A stretch of 64,000 nucleotides of DNA from Myxococcus qinghaiensis. GTDB taxonomy: Bacteria; Myxococcota; Myxococcia; Myxococcales; Myxococcaceae. The stretch spans positions 124,001-188,000 of the forward strand of contig NZ_JAKCFA010000023.1 of the NCBI RefSeq assembly GCF_024198215.1. The letters are read 5' to 3'. Numbering within the stretch: the stretch's first letter is position 1; each line of letters begins with the position of its first letter. Below are positions 42,774 through 53,167 of this stretch, in pieces. The translations under genes were made by a program, and so were the position numbers. The notes beneath the pieces were generated by a model, which saw only the letters and a program-made list of their open reading frames with translations, was not told the origin of the DNA and ran no database searches.

Positions 42774-43352
42774 TCAGGCGGGCTGGTGCTCGCGCCCGAA
42801 CTCCGTGACGAACTCGGCCAGGGACTTCGTGGCCTCGGGATGCAGGGCGCCGAGCACCTCCGAGGCGAAGCTCGCGGGCGCCGAGCCGGACGCGGTGACA
42901 ATCCGTCCACCACGCACCGCGCGCGCTCCGGGTCGATAGTGCGCGGCGCCACGGTAGGCGGGGACATGCTGCTGGAGGAAGTCGAGGGCGTTGCTGGTGT
43001 GCGCGCAATCATCGAGCAGGCCAGCCCGGGCCAGCGCGAGCGTCGCGCCGCAGATGCCGGCGACGACGAGGCCCGCGTCCGCCGCGCGCCGCAGCAGGGG
43101 CGTGAGGTCGGGGCTCGCGGGCGTCATCCAGAGCGAGGAGCCAATCAGCACGAGCGCCTCGGCCTGGTCGGTGGCGAAGTCCTCGAGCGCGCCGTTGACC
43201 TGGATGGTCATCCCGCCAATCGAAGGAACCGGGCGGCCCCCTGGAGACCACCACGACACCTGGTCGCCAAAGTCCTCGCGAGCCACCGCCGCCAGCAGCG
43301 CGGGCTCCCAGTCGGCGAACGGCTCCACCACGACGAATGCGATACGGGCCAA
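42774..43352 (-). CDS. DJ-1/PfpI-family protein
   Basis: A 192-residue protein with the class I glutamine-amidotransferase-like fold of the DJ-1/PfpI superfamily. The nucleophile elbow Cys lies in VVAGICGATLALA, with an early acidic residue in VVEPFADWE. Members act as chaperones, glyoxalases, deglycases or amidases; which applies here is not clear. The start is TTG at 43352, supported by CGAGGAG seven bases upstream and by the fold beginning at once (ARIAFVVVEPF). Confidence 0.85.
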   Translation of the reverse strand: MARIAFVVVEPFADWEPALLAAVAREDFGDQVSWWSPGGRPVPSIGGMTIQVNGALEDFATDQAEALVLIGSSLWMTPASPDLTPLLRRAADAGLVVAGICGATLALARAGLLDDCAHTSNALDFLQQHVPAYRGAAHYRPGARAVRGGRIVTASGSAPASFASEVLGALHPEATKSLAEFVTEFGREHQPA

Positions 43353-43507
43353 CAGCGTGCTCCTCGTTGAATGAGCCCCGAGGATAGGGAAATCGGCCGC
43401 GACTCTCCAGACGAGAGAAGTCCCGCCGCCAAGGCAAAGCAGCGGCGGGGCCCTCTCGCCCTGGGTTTTAAAGTCATACAGCTTCAGTCAGCCGAAGTCG
43501 TCCCGTT

Positions 43508-43627
43508 CAGGACAAGGGACGGCGGTTCGCGACCGCCCGTTGGCGTGCGATGAATGGGGCGATGATAGTGGTTGATGTAGTCAATGACTTCGCGGTGTGA
43601 TGTCCGCAGCACGAATGGACGGGGTTC
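43508..43627 (-). other. Possible decayed transposase tail
   Basis: Read on the minus strand in one frame, this stretch gives PFVLRTSHREVIDYINHYHR, which resembles the C-terminal end of some transposases, followed by poorly conserved sequence. It has no start and no terminal repeats were found. The assignment is weak and could be chance. Confidence 0.2.
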
Positions 43628-43645
43628 GTGCGATTCGCCAGTGCG

Positions 43646-43984
43646 TCAGTTCGTCCAGCGGATGTGCCACGGACCGCCCTTCCAGTAGCAGACGCTATAC
43701 GCATTGGGCTCGCAGTCACCACACGCCGTGTTCGGAATCTGAATGAGCTCTCCATTGCAGCAGCGGACGCCGCAGGTCCGCAGGTTGGGCGAACATGCCT
43801 CCTTAACGGTCAGCGAGCAGGCCAGAGCCGCGACCTCACCGTCCTCCGTCACAGCCTCCATGCTGACCTCCTCGCCAGGCGCGGCCTCGGCGAGGGCCTG
43901 CTCCTCCGGGAGCGGACCTCCGCACGCGGTCAATGCCACGATTCCAGCCAACAGCGCACAACGACGCAGTCCTGTCATGAACAT
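43646..43984 (-). CDS. Small cysteine-rich lipoprotein
   Basis: A 112-residue protein from ATG at 43984 (GGAG eight bases upstream; ATG at 43978 also possible). The signal peptide and lipobox are LLAGIVALTAC followed by GG. An acidic linker precedes a C-terminal domain with seven cysteines (ACSLTVKEACSPN, RTCGVRCCNGE, NTACGDCEPNAYSVCYWKG). Function unknown; it has the same layout as the other small lipoproteins in this window. Confidence 0.72.
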   Translation of the reverse strand: MFMTGLRRCALLAGIVALTACGGPLPEEQALAEAAPGEEVSMEAVTEDGEVAALACSLTVKEACSPNLRTCGVRCCNGELIQIPNTACGDCEPNAYSVCYWKGGPWHIRWTN

Positions 43985-44432
43985 GAGTGGCTCCGCTTTC
44001 TTTGGCGTCTGGGTTTCTGATGGGCCCAGCAGACGCAAAGACAGTAAGTCATGGAAGGACCGGAAATGCAATATGATGGCGTGTAAGTGGTTGCCGAAGT
44101 CAATGAGTTGTCCGGCGGGTCTGCCCATGGAGTTCGGGACGTGAGCTGGGATTCCCTCATGCCACACGGCCCCACCAGAGGCTCCAGGACCCTCCGGCGG
44201 GACGTGGGCGGGAACTCTGCTCAGGGACGGGCGTCGACGAGGGGGAGGGTGCTTCGGTGAACCCAGGCTCTCTGAGTGCGCGTGGGGGCACGAGGACTCT
44301 CACCGAAACCTCGTAGCCCTGCGGGGCGGACGCGCTCTTGTCCATACCTCCCCGGGGTCGGTCCCTCACGCGCGCGCTTGTGGAAGCTTCCCGGGGGGCC
44401 TGCATCCGCAGGACTCGACCAGTGGGGAATCA
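43985..44432. other. Intergenic region
   Basis: About 450 bp with no convincing gene. An 8-bp inverted repeat (TTCGGTGA at 44253-44260, TCACCGAA at 44300-44307) with a wide spacer is the only structure noticed. The stretch 44000-44110 is AT-richer and may contain the promoter of the minus-strand lipoprotein. Confidence 0.4.
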
Positions 44433-44783
44433 ATGACTGTCAGATACGACGCGGAAGTCATTCGCACGCATGCACAGGAACTCTATGACCAGGCGCGGGG
44501 CATCGTCTTCGTGTGGGGCTTCATGGGGCTTGTCGGAGGAGGCATCGCTGGCGCGGTGCTCGACTCGGCGATGAAAAGCGGGCCGATAGGGGCCGTGGTC
44601 GTCGGCTGCATCGGAATGGTGCTGGGGGTCCGCTCGGCGAGGTCGCGGGCCTTTGTCCTCCAGCTCCAGGCGCAGCAGGTGCTGTGTCAGGTCGCCATCG
44701 AGGTGAACACGCGCCGGGCCGCCGATGCCATGGTGGCCGCCGCGAGTCCGCCAGAAGGCGCGCGGCTCACCCAGACAGGCTGA
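44433..44783 (+). CDS. Small membrane protein of unknown function
   Basis: A 116-residue protein. Two hydrophobic segments (FVWGFMGLVGGGIAGAVL and GPIGAVVVGCIGMVLGVRS) form a helical hairpin, flanked by a charged N-terminal helix and an amphipathic C-terminal helix. No family recognised. It converges on the thioredoxin gene. Confidence 0.65.
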   Translation: MTVRYDAEVIRTHAQELYDQARGIVFVWGFMGLVGGGIAGAVLDSAMKSGPIGAVVVGCIGMVLGVRSARSRAFVLQLQAQQVLCQVAIEVNTRRAADAMVAAASPPEGARLTQTG

Positions 44784-44801
44784 GCACGGCGCCGTGAGGC
44801 G

Positions 44802-45146
44802 TTACGCCGTCGGCAGGTGTTCGCGGACGACGCCGAGCCAGTACTCCTTGCCGTAGTACTGGCTCATCTTCCCGATGAGCTTCCCATCGCGGAAGAGCAG
44901 GAACGTGGGGATGCCGTAGAGGCCGAAGCGGTGGGCCAGCGACTCGTGCTGGTAGGCGTTCACCTTCACGACTCGCATCGGCGCTCCGTCCAGTTCCGAG
45001 AGGAGCATGGGTTCGGCCGCCGCGTAGATGTCGCAGTTCGGGCAGCCGTCACCCCAGAAGTCCACCACCACCAGCTCGCCCTTCGGCTCCATGACGAGCT
45101 GGTCGAAGTTCTCCGCCGTCCCCTCATAGCTCACGGGATGTGCCAT
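44802..45146 (-). CDS. Thioredoxin-family protein with CPNC active site
   Basis: A 114-residue thioredoxin fold lacking a signal peptide, so cytoplasmic. The active site is Cys-Pro-Asn-Cys in VVVDFWGDGCPNCDIY, differing from the usual CGPC, with the cis-proline segment YGIPTFLLFRDGK intact. It should reduce disulfides, though the altered dipeptide implies a different redox potential or partner. The ATG at 45146 follows AAGGGGC. Confidence 0.9.
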   Translation of the reverse strand: MAHPVSYEGTAENFDQLVMEPKGELVVVDFWGDGCPNCDIYAAAEPMLLSELDGAPMRVVKVNAYQHESLAHRFGLYGIPTFLLFRDGKLIGKMSQYYGKEYWLGVVREHLPTA

Positions 45147-45609
45147 GCCCCTTGCCTAACGGGTCGCTGTGCCGGCTTCAAGCCGGGCTCGACCAGGGTG
45201 ACGTCCTTCGGGGGAGGGGGTGCGCCGGTCGTCATCCCGCCGGGTCCGCCCTGCTTCGCGTGGGGCTCGACGTGGCTCGTGTCGACGCCAGGACACAGGG
45301 GTTTGGGACAGGCGGGTCGGCCACGGGCGCGTCGTGGATCAGCGGAAGAGCGATGGGCCACCTGGGGTCTGGGACGGGGTCGGAGGCTGGGGCCCGGTGG
45401 CTCGGTGGCGGGTCCTCCTCCCGAGGGAGGGGATGGATGGAGCCCAGGCCGGGCGTTGTCAGGGTAGGTGGCCAGGAGGGGTCGGCGGGGCCCTACCTCT
45501 GGGGGCTGGATCATCCCGCGCGGGGGCGAATGAAAAGCCGAACAGGCGCACTGCGCGGGAGGGCACAGCCGCCGTAAGGTTGTGGCAATGGTTGTGTCGT
45601 GGAGGGGTC
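45147..45609. other. Intergenic region
   Basis: About 460 bp without a credible gene. The Pro-rich minus-strand frame across 45131-45514 has shadow composition and no ribosome site. The final bases contain GGAGGGG, the ribosome site of the next gene. Confidence 0.45.
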
Positions 45610-47052
45610 ATGCACGAGTGGTTGCAGGCACTGCGGAAGTCAGCGAAGGCAGCGTCATCGGGTGTGTCCGCGGATGAGGTCCGGTGGGCGGAGACGGAGT
45701 GTGGCGTTCCATTCCCAGAGGACCTCGGCCACCTGTACCTGTCCTTCAACGGGGGTGAGTTTCACGGAGACGTGAGCCTCTTCCCGCTGCATGGGCCCGA
45801 GGGCTCCGTGAGCGTGCTGGAGAAGACGCGGCTGAAGCTGGAGGGGCTCCCGGCGGCGGGCGTGTGGCGCATCGGGATGAAGGGGACTCACCGGCACCTG
45901 TTCTCCGCGCGCAAGTCGGCGATGGTGGAGCAGGGGGATGGGGGCGGGCCGCTGCCAGGCTGGGTCCAGGCGCTGGGTGACGAGGAATGGATTTTCGGCA
46001 CCTGGGAGGGCGAGAAGCGCGAGATGCGGCTGTACCGCACGTTGAAGGAGATGCTCGACGTGCTCGTGCCTCCGGCGGAGGTCGAGAGCTTCGGTGAGCG
46101 CACCTTCGCGCGGGCGCTGAACGCGGTGCTCCAGGGCGCGCTCTCTGGCGTCGCGGCGGACGACGAAGAAGAGGTGAAGGAGGAGGGCGTCGAGGAGGAG
46201 GTGCTCGTCGAGGCCGAAGAGGAAGAGGACCCGGGCGCTCAGCGCGAGCTGGCCTATGAGTACGACGACGACATGTCGCGCGGACGGAAGGGCGACGAAA
46301 GTGTCGGGTTCGGAAAGAGTGGCGCGAAGGTCGGTGGTGGGAAGAAGGCTCCGTTGAAGGCGGCGGTGACGCAAGTGGAGCTCTTCGTGCGGCCGACGAT
46401 GCAGGAGGCGCTGCGCAAGGAGCTGGGGCCCGAGAAGAAGGCGCCCAAGAAGAAGCCGTCCGCTGCCCAGGCGCCGGAGACGAAGTCCCTCGCCGAGCCT
46501 GTCGCGAAGAAGGCCAAGGCGAAGGAGGCCGTGCTGCCCGTCGAGGTGAAGCCTGCGAGTCCTCCTCCGGCCGAGCCTGTCGCGAAGAAGGCCAAGGCGA
46601 AGGAGGCCGTGACGCCCGCCGGGGTGAAGCCGGCGAGTGCTCCTCAGGCCGAGCCTGTTGCGAAGAAGGCCAAGGCGAAGGAGGTGGCTACTCCACTGGC
46701 GCTGGCGCCTGTGACGAGCGCTGTGAACAAGGCCGCCGGCAAGGAGCCCGCAGCGAAGAAGGCGCCTGCGAAGGTGGCCGCCGAGAAGAAGGTACCGGCG
46801 AAGGCACCGGCGAAGAAGCCTGCCGCGAAGAAGGCACCGGCGAAGAAGCCTGCCGCGAAGAAGGCACCGGCGAAGAAGCCTGCCGCGAAGAGGGCACCGG
46901 CCAAGTCCGCCGTGAAGAAGCCTGCCTCGAAGAAGGCAGTGGCCAAGGGTGCCGCGAAGAAGGCGGGTGCCAAGAAGGTCGCCGCGAAGAAGGCAGTGAC
47001 CAAGAGCACTGCGAAGAAGGCCCCTACCAAGAAGGCCAAGACGCGGAGGTAG
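45610..47052 (+). CDS. SMI1/KNR4-like domain fused to a histone-H1-like lysine-rich tail
   Basis: A 480-residue protein from ATG at 45610 (GGAGGGG site). Residues about 1-165 resemble SMI1/KNR4, with WAETECGVPFPEDLGHLYLS, then FNGGEF and VSLFPLHGPEG. Residues about 180-225 are strongly acidic. From about 275 onward the protein becomes a Lys/Ala/Pro tail: three 26-residue units beginning AEPVAKKAKAKE, then KKAPAKKPAA repeats to the C-terminus, like histone H1 or bacterial H1-like proteins that bind DNA. SMI1/KNR4 proteins are often immunity proteins of polymorphic toxins. This combination suggests a DNA-associated protein of unknown role. No toxin gene is adjacent. Confidence 0.75.
   Translation: MHEWLQALRKSAKAASSGVSADEVRWAETECGVPFPEDLGHLYLSFNGGEFHGDVSLFPLHGPEGSVSVLEKTRLKLEGLPAAGVWRIGMKGTHRHLFSARKSAMVEQGDGGGPLPGWVQALGDEEWIFGTWEGEKREMRLYRTLKEMLDVLVPPAEVESFGERTFARALNAVLQGALSGVAADDEEEVKEEGVEEEVLVEAEEEEDPGAQRELAYEYDDDMSRGRKGDESVGFGKSGAKVGGGKKAPLKAAVTQVELFVRPTMQEALRKELGPEKKAPKKKPSAAQAPETKSLAEPVAKKAKAKEAVLPVEVKPASPPPAEPVAKKAKAKEAVTPAGVKPASAPQAEPVAKKAKAKEVATPLALAPVTSAVNKAAGKEPAAKKAPAKVAAEKKVPAKAPAKKPAAKKAPAKKPAAKKAPAKKPAAKRAPAKSAVKKPASKKAVAKGAAKKAGAKKVAAKKAVTKSTAKKAPTKKAKTRR
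46492..46725. repeat. Three tandem 78-bp repeats
   Basis: Units start at 46492, 46570 and 46648 with an exact 78-bp period and encode 26-residue segments beginning AEPVAKKAKAKE. The first two are close copies; the third diverges in its second half. Confidence 0.85.
46801..46890. repeat. Three perfect tandem 30-bp repeats
   Basis: Three identical 30-bp copies (46801-46830, 46831-46860, 46861-46890) encode KAPAKKPAAK units of the H1-like tail. Perfect identity suggests recent slippage or gene conversion. Confidence 0.9.
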
Positions 47053-47216
47053 TCACTCCTCGTATCCACGCGCGGCCCCTCGATTCAGCAAGGGGTCGCT
47101 CGTGGGCTCGGGGCGAGGCGGCTCCCTGAGGTAGGCAATACGAGAAGACCGTCTCGACGTCAGCTTGGCGACTCCTCGCCGTTCCTCACCCTCAAGGGAA
47201 CTTCTGGGAGGAAGCA

Positions 47217-47297
47217 ATGACGAGGGATGCTCTGCACGCGCTCGAAGGCTGGCTTGCCAATCACTCCAACGGAGAGTGGGAACACCAGCGCGGGTGA
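47217..47297 (+). pseudogene. Truncated Imm53-like immunity gene fragment
   Basis: From ATG at 47217, with a strong GGGAGGAAGC ribosome site, a 26-codon frame reads MTRDALHALEGWLANHSNGE then WEHQRG and stops at 47295. The sequence matches what I recall of the start of Imm53-family immunity proteins, in which a WxxxxCxGxWEHxxG-type opening leads into a TLDNPGW segment. That continuation is absent in all frames downstream. It appears to be the 5' end of an immunity gene cut off by deletion or rearrangement. The family assignment rests on short motif similarity. Confidence 0.45.
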
Positions 47298-47365
47298 GGG
47301 CGGTGGGGGCAGCGGGCTCGGGCCTCTTCAGCCCGGCCTCGCCATCCCATCGGTGGCTCCGTGAG

Positions 47366-47638
47366 TCAGCTCTCCGGAAGCTGATCCCTGCGCGCGGGGC
47401 GCAAGCGCTCCTCGGGCTGGGCCGTCAGCTCCACTTCGTCCTCTTCCTCGTCACCCCGGCGGAACTCATGAATCTGGTCCGGCAGGATGTCTCGGAAGTC
47501 CGGCTCCTCCTCCAGCGGCGGAGTCGCCGCCATGTCCTGGTCGGAGATGTTGATCTCCTCCTCACCGGTGTCCTGATTCACATGGCGCAATGAGGTGGAC
47601 TCGCCCACGTCCTCCGAACCGAGCTTCTTGAATCGCAT
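47366..47638 (-). CDS. Small acidic protein
   Basis: A 90-residue, very acidic protein from ATG at 47638, supported by GAGGAGA just upstream. It begins MRFKKLGSEDVGESTSLRHV and contains EEEINISDQD and RRGDEEEDEVELT. No hydrophobic core or signal peptide is evident, so it is probably a disordered cytoplasmic protein or binding partner. No family recognised. Confidence 0.6.
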   Translation of the reverse strand: MRFKKLGSEDVGESTSLRHVNQDTGEEEINISDQDMAATPPLEEEPDFRDILPDQIHEFRRGDEEEDEVELTAQPEERLRPARRDQLPES

Positions 47639-47746
47639 GGTGTCTCCTCGCTCAAGCGGGGTGGGCCGGCCGCCGTGTTTCAACAATGAGAACCCGCGAG
47701 CACGGCCGCAATTCGTGCCGCCCGCCCGCCTGCCGGGCTCGACGGC

Positions 47747-48394
47747 TCAGCCCTTCGGGAACGCCGCGCGGCCCGTGGGGTAGACGGGCTCCACCTTCAG
47801 CACCACCATGCCCAGCGCCAGCACGCGCGACAGCGTCTCGCGCACGGTGTAGCGCCAGGGCGTCGAGCGCCCCTCGTCAGCCGCCACACCCCACGCGTCG
47901 ATGCCCACCGAGTTGGCGATGAACAACGCCCGGGGCAGGTGGAAGCGCTGGGTGACGAGCAGCGCCTGGCTCGCTCCGAATACGCCGCGCGCCCGCAGGC
48001 AGCTGTCGTAGGTGGACAGCCCCGCCTCGTCGCCCAGCACCGCGGACTCCGGCACGCCGCGCTCCAGCAGATAGCGCCGCATGGCTCGCGTCTCGTGGTG
48101 GAAGGGCTTCACCTCGTCCCCGCTCACCAGCACCGCGCGCACCTTGCCCTCGCGCCACAGCGCCATCGCCATGTCCAACCGCTGGGCGAGCACCGGAGAG
48201 GGCACCGCGCCCGGTGCCAGCCCCGCGCCGAAGACGAGCGCCACCGGCGCGGACGGCGCCTGGGCCAGCGACACGATGCGCTCCTCGTAGCTCACCCGCA
48301 CCAGGTGCGAGGTGACGAGCAGGCCCACCGTGCCCACGAGCAGGAGGATGAGGGCCCTGCGCGCCCAGATACCGCTCGCTCGGGTTGGCTTCAT
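47747..48394 (-). CDS. SanA/YdcF-like (DUF218) membrane protein
   Basis: About 215 residues from ATG at 48394; a GTG at 48409 could also start it but its ribosome site is only two bases away. One N-terminal membrane helix (ALILLLVGTVGLLVTSHLV) anchors a DUF218 domain, with VALVFGAGLAPGAVPSPVLAQ, AVLVSGDE, STYDSCLRARGVFG and LVTQRFHLPRALF. SanA of enterobacteria affects cell-envelope barrier function and vancomycin sensitivity at high temperature. Enzymatic activity in this family is undefined. Confidence 0.85.
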   Translation of the reverse strand: MKPTRASGIWARRALILLLVGTVGLLVTSHLVRVSYEERIVSLAQAPSAPVALVFGAGLAPGAVPSPVLAQRLDMAMALWREGKVRAVLVSGDEVKPFHHETRAMRRYLLERGVPESAVLGDEAGLSTYDSCLRARGVFGASQALLVTQRFHLPRALFIANSVGIDAWGVAADEGRSTPWRYTVRETLSRVLALGMVVLKVEPVYPTGRAAFPKG

Positions 48395-48474
48395 GGACCC
48401 TGGAACCACCGCTCCAGAGGCGCCATTGTGTTACGGCCGACCGCCCTCGCAAAGCCCCGTGTGGGCTGCCTGCG

Positions 48475-48906
48475 TCAAAGGAGCGCGTCCGCCTGGGGAG
48501 CGGCCAGCCCTGGCAACAGCCGCCGCAGCGTCTCCAGGAGCCGCTTGGGCTCCACCGGCTTGGGCAGGAAGGCCGCCACGCCCTGGCTCGCCGCGTACAC
48601 CGCCCTGTCGCGAGGGCTCATGTCCGCCGTCTCCGCCGACAGGATGACCACCGGCACCCTGGAGAGCGCCGGGTCGGTGCGCCGCGCCGTCAGCACCCGG
48701 TGGCCGTCCAGCACCGGCAGCCCCATGTCCAACAGGATGAGGGAGGGCGGCTGCGGGCCCGCCAGGTGCGCCAGCGCCTCCCGGCCGTCGCCCGCCACGC
48801 GGACCTCGTAGCCCTGCAGCTCCAGGTAGGCCTGGAGCGCCTCGCGGATATCCACGTCGTCCTCGACGATGAGCAGGGGTCCACCGGCGGTGACTGCTGA
48901 GACCAT
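48475..48906 (-). CDS. Single-domain response regulator
   Basis: About 143 residues from ATG at 48906, consisting only of a CheY-like receiver. It has VEDDVDIREAL (acidic pair), phosphoacceptor Asp in ILLDMGLPVLDG, the Ser/Thr in VILSAET and Lys in FLPKPVEP. With no output domain it acts through protein contact or phosphotransfer. No kinase is adjacent. It is divergent from the ATP synthase genes. Confidence 0.85.
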   Translation of the reverse strand: MVSAVTAGGPLLIVEDDVDIREALQAYLELQGYEVRVAGDGREALAHLAGPQPPSLILLDMGLPVLDGHRVLTARRTDPALSRVPVVILSAETADMSPRDRAVYAASQGVAAFLPKPVEPKRLLETLRRLLPGLAAPQADALL

Positions 48907-49031
48907 GCCCTGGAAGGTAAGGGGTCCGCCCACCACCGACAGCATGGGGGGTGCCCGCCCGGCAGCCCTCCGCCGGAGCTTGCGGGAAGCACCCCGGGTC
49001 GCGTGTCGGGAAAACCCCGGCAGGACTGCCG

Positions 49032-49060
49032 TTGACCGGCTTGCGGCCCGCTTATATAGG
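49032..49060 (+). promoter_or_regulatory. Candidate sigma-70-type promoter upstream of atpG
   Basis: TTGACC at 49032 followed after 17 bp by TATAGG within TTATATAGG, about 76 bp before the atpG start. The match to a housekeeping -35/-10 pair is good for such GC-rich DNA, but unproven. Confidence 0.4.
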
Positions 49061-49135
49061 GGGCCCCGCCGTCAGACTGCCTTGCTCCCACCCGGGCGCA
49101 CCTGGGCAGAACGTCCCACAGGAGTCCTCCGTCCC

Positions 49136-50017
<882 letters not shown>

Positions 50018-50043
50018 TCCTCGCCTCGCGTCGCAGCGCCCTC

Positions 50044-50073
50044 GGGCCCGCCCCCATTTTTGGGTGCGGGCCC
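50044..50073 (+). terminator. Strong hairpin after atpG
   Basis: A 13-bp stem with one mismatch (GGGCCCGC-type arms) and a T4 loop begins 27 bp after the atpG stop, followed by TTCGCGTTT. It probably terminates or attenuates transcription before the SPFH lipoprotein gene. Confidence 0.6.
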
Positions 50074-50127
50074 TTCGCGTTTAAAGGCCTTCGCGAGCGC
50101 GCGTGGGTTGCGTGCGAGGAGGGCCGC

Positions 50128-50925
50128 GTGAAGCAGCGACTGTGGGTGGTGCTGGGCCTGTTGTGCATCAGCGGGTGTGCCTGTGAGACGGTGTCCAGCG
50201 GCCACGGGGGCATCGGCTTCGACTCGTTCGGCAGCGGCACCCAGCGCGAGCCCTATGGGGAAGGCCTGCACGTGCTCAGGCCGGGCAAGTCGCTCATCAC
50301 CTACGACTTGCGCGTCCAGGAGATGAAGGACGAGCTGAGCGTGCTCTCCAACAACGGCCTGGATTTGAAGGTGGACTCCAGTGTGCGCTACCGGGTGGAC
50401 CCGACGAAGCTCTTCGAGCTGCACACCCAGACGGGTCCCCGCTACGCGGACATCCTCATCGCCCCCATCGCCCGCTCGGAGGCGCGCAAGGTGTTCGGCC
50501 GGTACGCCCCGGAGGAGATCTACTCCACGAAGCGCGAGCAGATTGAGAAGGAGATCCAGGACGAGGTGTCGCGGGCCCTGCAGGGCAAGCACGTCGTCGT
50601 GGAGGCCATCCTCGTCCGGGACGTCACCCTGCCGGCCGCTATCCGGGAGGCCATCGCCGACAAGCTGGCCGAGGAGCAGCGCAGCCAGAAGATGCGCTTC
50701 ACCCTGGACAAGGAGCGCCAGGAGGCCGAGCGCCGGCAGATCGAAGCCGAGGGCATCGCCAGGTACCAGGACATCGTCCGCCAGGGCCTCACCGAGGAGT
50801 ACCTGCGCTTCAAGGGCATCGAGGCCACGGAGAAGCTCGCCTCCAGCCCCAACGCCAAGGTCGTCGTCGTGGGCGGCGGCTCGAAGGGCAACCTGCCGCT
50901 CGTCTATCAGGTGGACGGGAAGTAG
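50128..50925 (+). CDS. Prohibitin/SPFH-domain lipoprotein
   Basis: A 265-residue protein from GTG at 50128 (GAGGAGGG site). The signal peptide ends in a lipobox (LLCISGC), so the protein is lipid-anchored outside the cytoplasm. Residues about 25-200 are an SPFH/Band 7 domain (LDLKVDSSVRYRVDP, KVFGRYAPEEIYSTKREQIE, LVRDVTLPAAI), followed by a charged coiled-coil and a short tail. SPFH proteins form rings that organise membranes or protect complexes. Replacement of the usual N-terminal membrane helix by a lipid anchor is notable. It sits between atpG and atpD. Confidence 0.88.
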   Translation: MKQRLWVVLGLLCISGCACETVSSGHGGIGFDSFGSGTQREPYGEGLHVLRPGKSLITYDLRVQEMKDELSVLSNNGLDLKVDSSVRYRVDPTKLFELHTQTGPRYADILIAPIARSEARKVFGRYAPEEIYSTKREQIEKEIQDEVSRALQGKHVVVEAILVRDVTLPAAIREAIADKLAEEQRSQKMRFTLDKERQEAERRQIEAEGIARYQDIVRQGLTEEYLRFKGIEATEKLASSPNAKVVVVGGGSKGNLPLVYQVDGK

Positions 50926-51101
50926 CCGGGGGGTTGGCGCCGGGGGCGTGGATCCGCTAAGCGGGACTTACCGGTCAGGACCCCGGGAGGCTTGATTCTA
51001 GGGAAGGCCCCCGGTAAAGGGGCACCGCCCTCCCACCCGGGCCGAAATTTGATGACGGGCACGGCGCCGGCCGCTCCCCCTCACGAGGCAGACGAAATCC
51101 C

Positions 51102-52544
<1,443 letters not shown>

Positions 52545-52575
52545 ACTCGGTTCCCACTCGCTTTCCGAGGTGACC

Positions 52576-53145
52576 ATGCGTCACGCGGCGCTCGCCCTGT
52601 TCCTCTGTGTCCTGTCGCTCCCCGCCGTCGCGGAGGAGCGAAAGGGCCGAGCCCGGGTGAGCGCCAACGGCTTGTACAGCGTGCGCATGGTGGACCTGGG
52701 GCCGGGCAAGTGCCGGCTCGAGGTGACGAAGGAGAGCGGACCCGTCTGGCAGCTCGAGCAGTGCGTGGGGACGGTGGACGACTACTACTTCGTCTCCAAC
52801 GACGGCGAGCGCGTCTGGGTGCTGTGGCCCCTGGTGGAGAAGGGGAAGGGGAAGGAAGAGCCGGCGCCGAGGCGGGGCAAGGCGAGGAAGCCCAAGGGTC
52901 CTCCGGGCTGGGCCGTGAACGTGCTGGTGGCGGGGCAGTACGGCCGCGACGGGCAGCGCGTCCTGGAGCGGCGGCTGACGGACCTGGTTCCCGCCAAGCA
53001 GCTCACCGAGGTGCGCCAGATGACCCACCACTTGAAGTGGGTGGAGGGCACGCTCGGCATCCCCGGCAAGGGGCCTCGGTTGACGGACGGCGGGGTGGTG
53101 GAGTTCGAGCCGGTGGGTGGAACCACCCAGCAGCTCCATTTCTGA
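52576..53145 (+). CDS. Secreted protein of unknown function between atpD and atpC
   Basis: A 189-residue protein from ATG at 52576 (GAGGTGA site; GTG at 52570 also possible). A signal peptide (ALALFLCVLSLPAVA) precedes a beta-rich domain with GLYSVRMVDLGPGKCRLEV and DDYYFVSNDGERVWVLWPL, then a Lys/Pro-rich loop and a C-terminal region. No family recognised. It begins 32 bp after atpD and ends 22 bp before atpC, so it is probably co-transcribed with the ATP synthase genes. Confidence 0.75.
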   Translation: MRHAALALFLCVLSLPAVAEERKGRARVSANGLYSVRMVDLGPGKCRLEVTKESGPVWQLEQCVGTVDDYYFVSNDGERVWVLWPLVEKGKGKEEPAPRRGKARKPKGPPGWAVNVLVAGQYGRDGQRVLERRLTDLVPAKQLTEVRQMTHHLKWVEGTLGIPGKGPRLTDGGVVEFEPVGGTTQQLHF

Positions 53146-53167
53146 TTTGGGTAGTGCGAGGAGCCTC

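Noticed and set aside
44253..44307. TTCGGTGA/TCACCGAA inverted repeat
   Set aside because: The spacer is about 39 bp and no gene starts close to it; it may be chance.
45131..45514. Minus-strand Pro-rich ORF upstream of the thioredoxin start
   Set aside because: It overlaps the thioredoxin start region, has no ribosome site and has shadow composition.
46492..46890. Tandem repeats as a CRISPR or minisatellite array
   Set aside because: They are direct coding repeats within one frame of the H1-like tail, without spacers.
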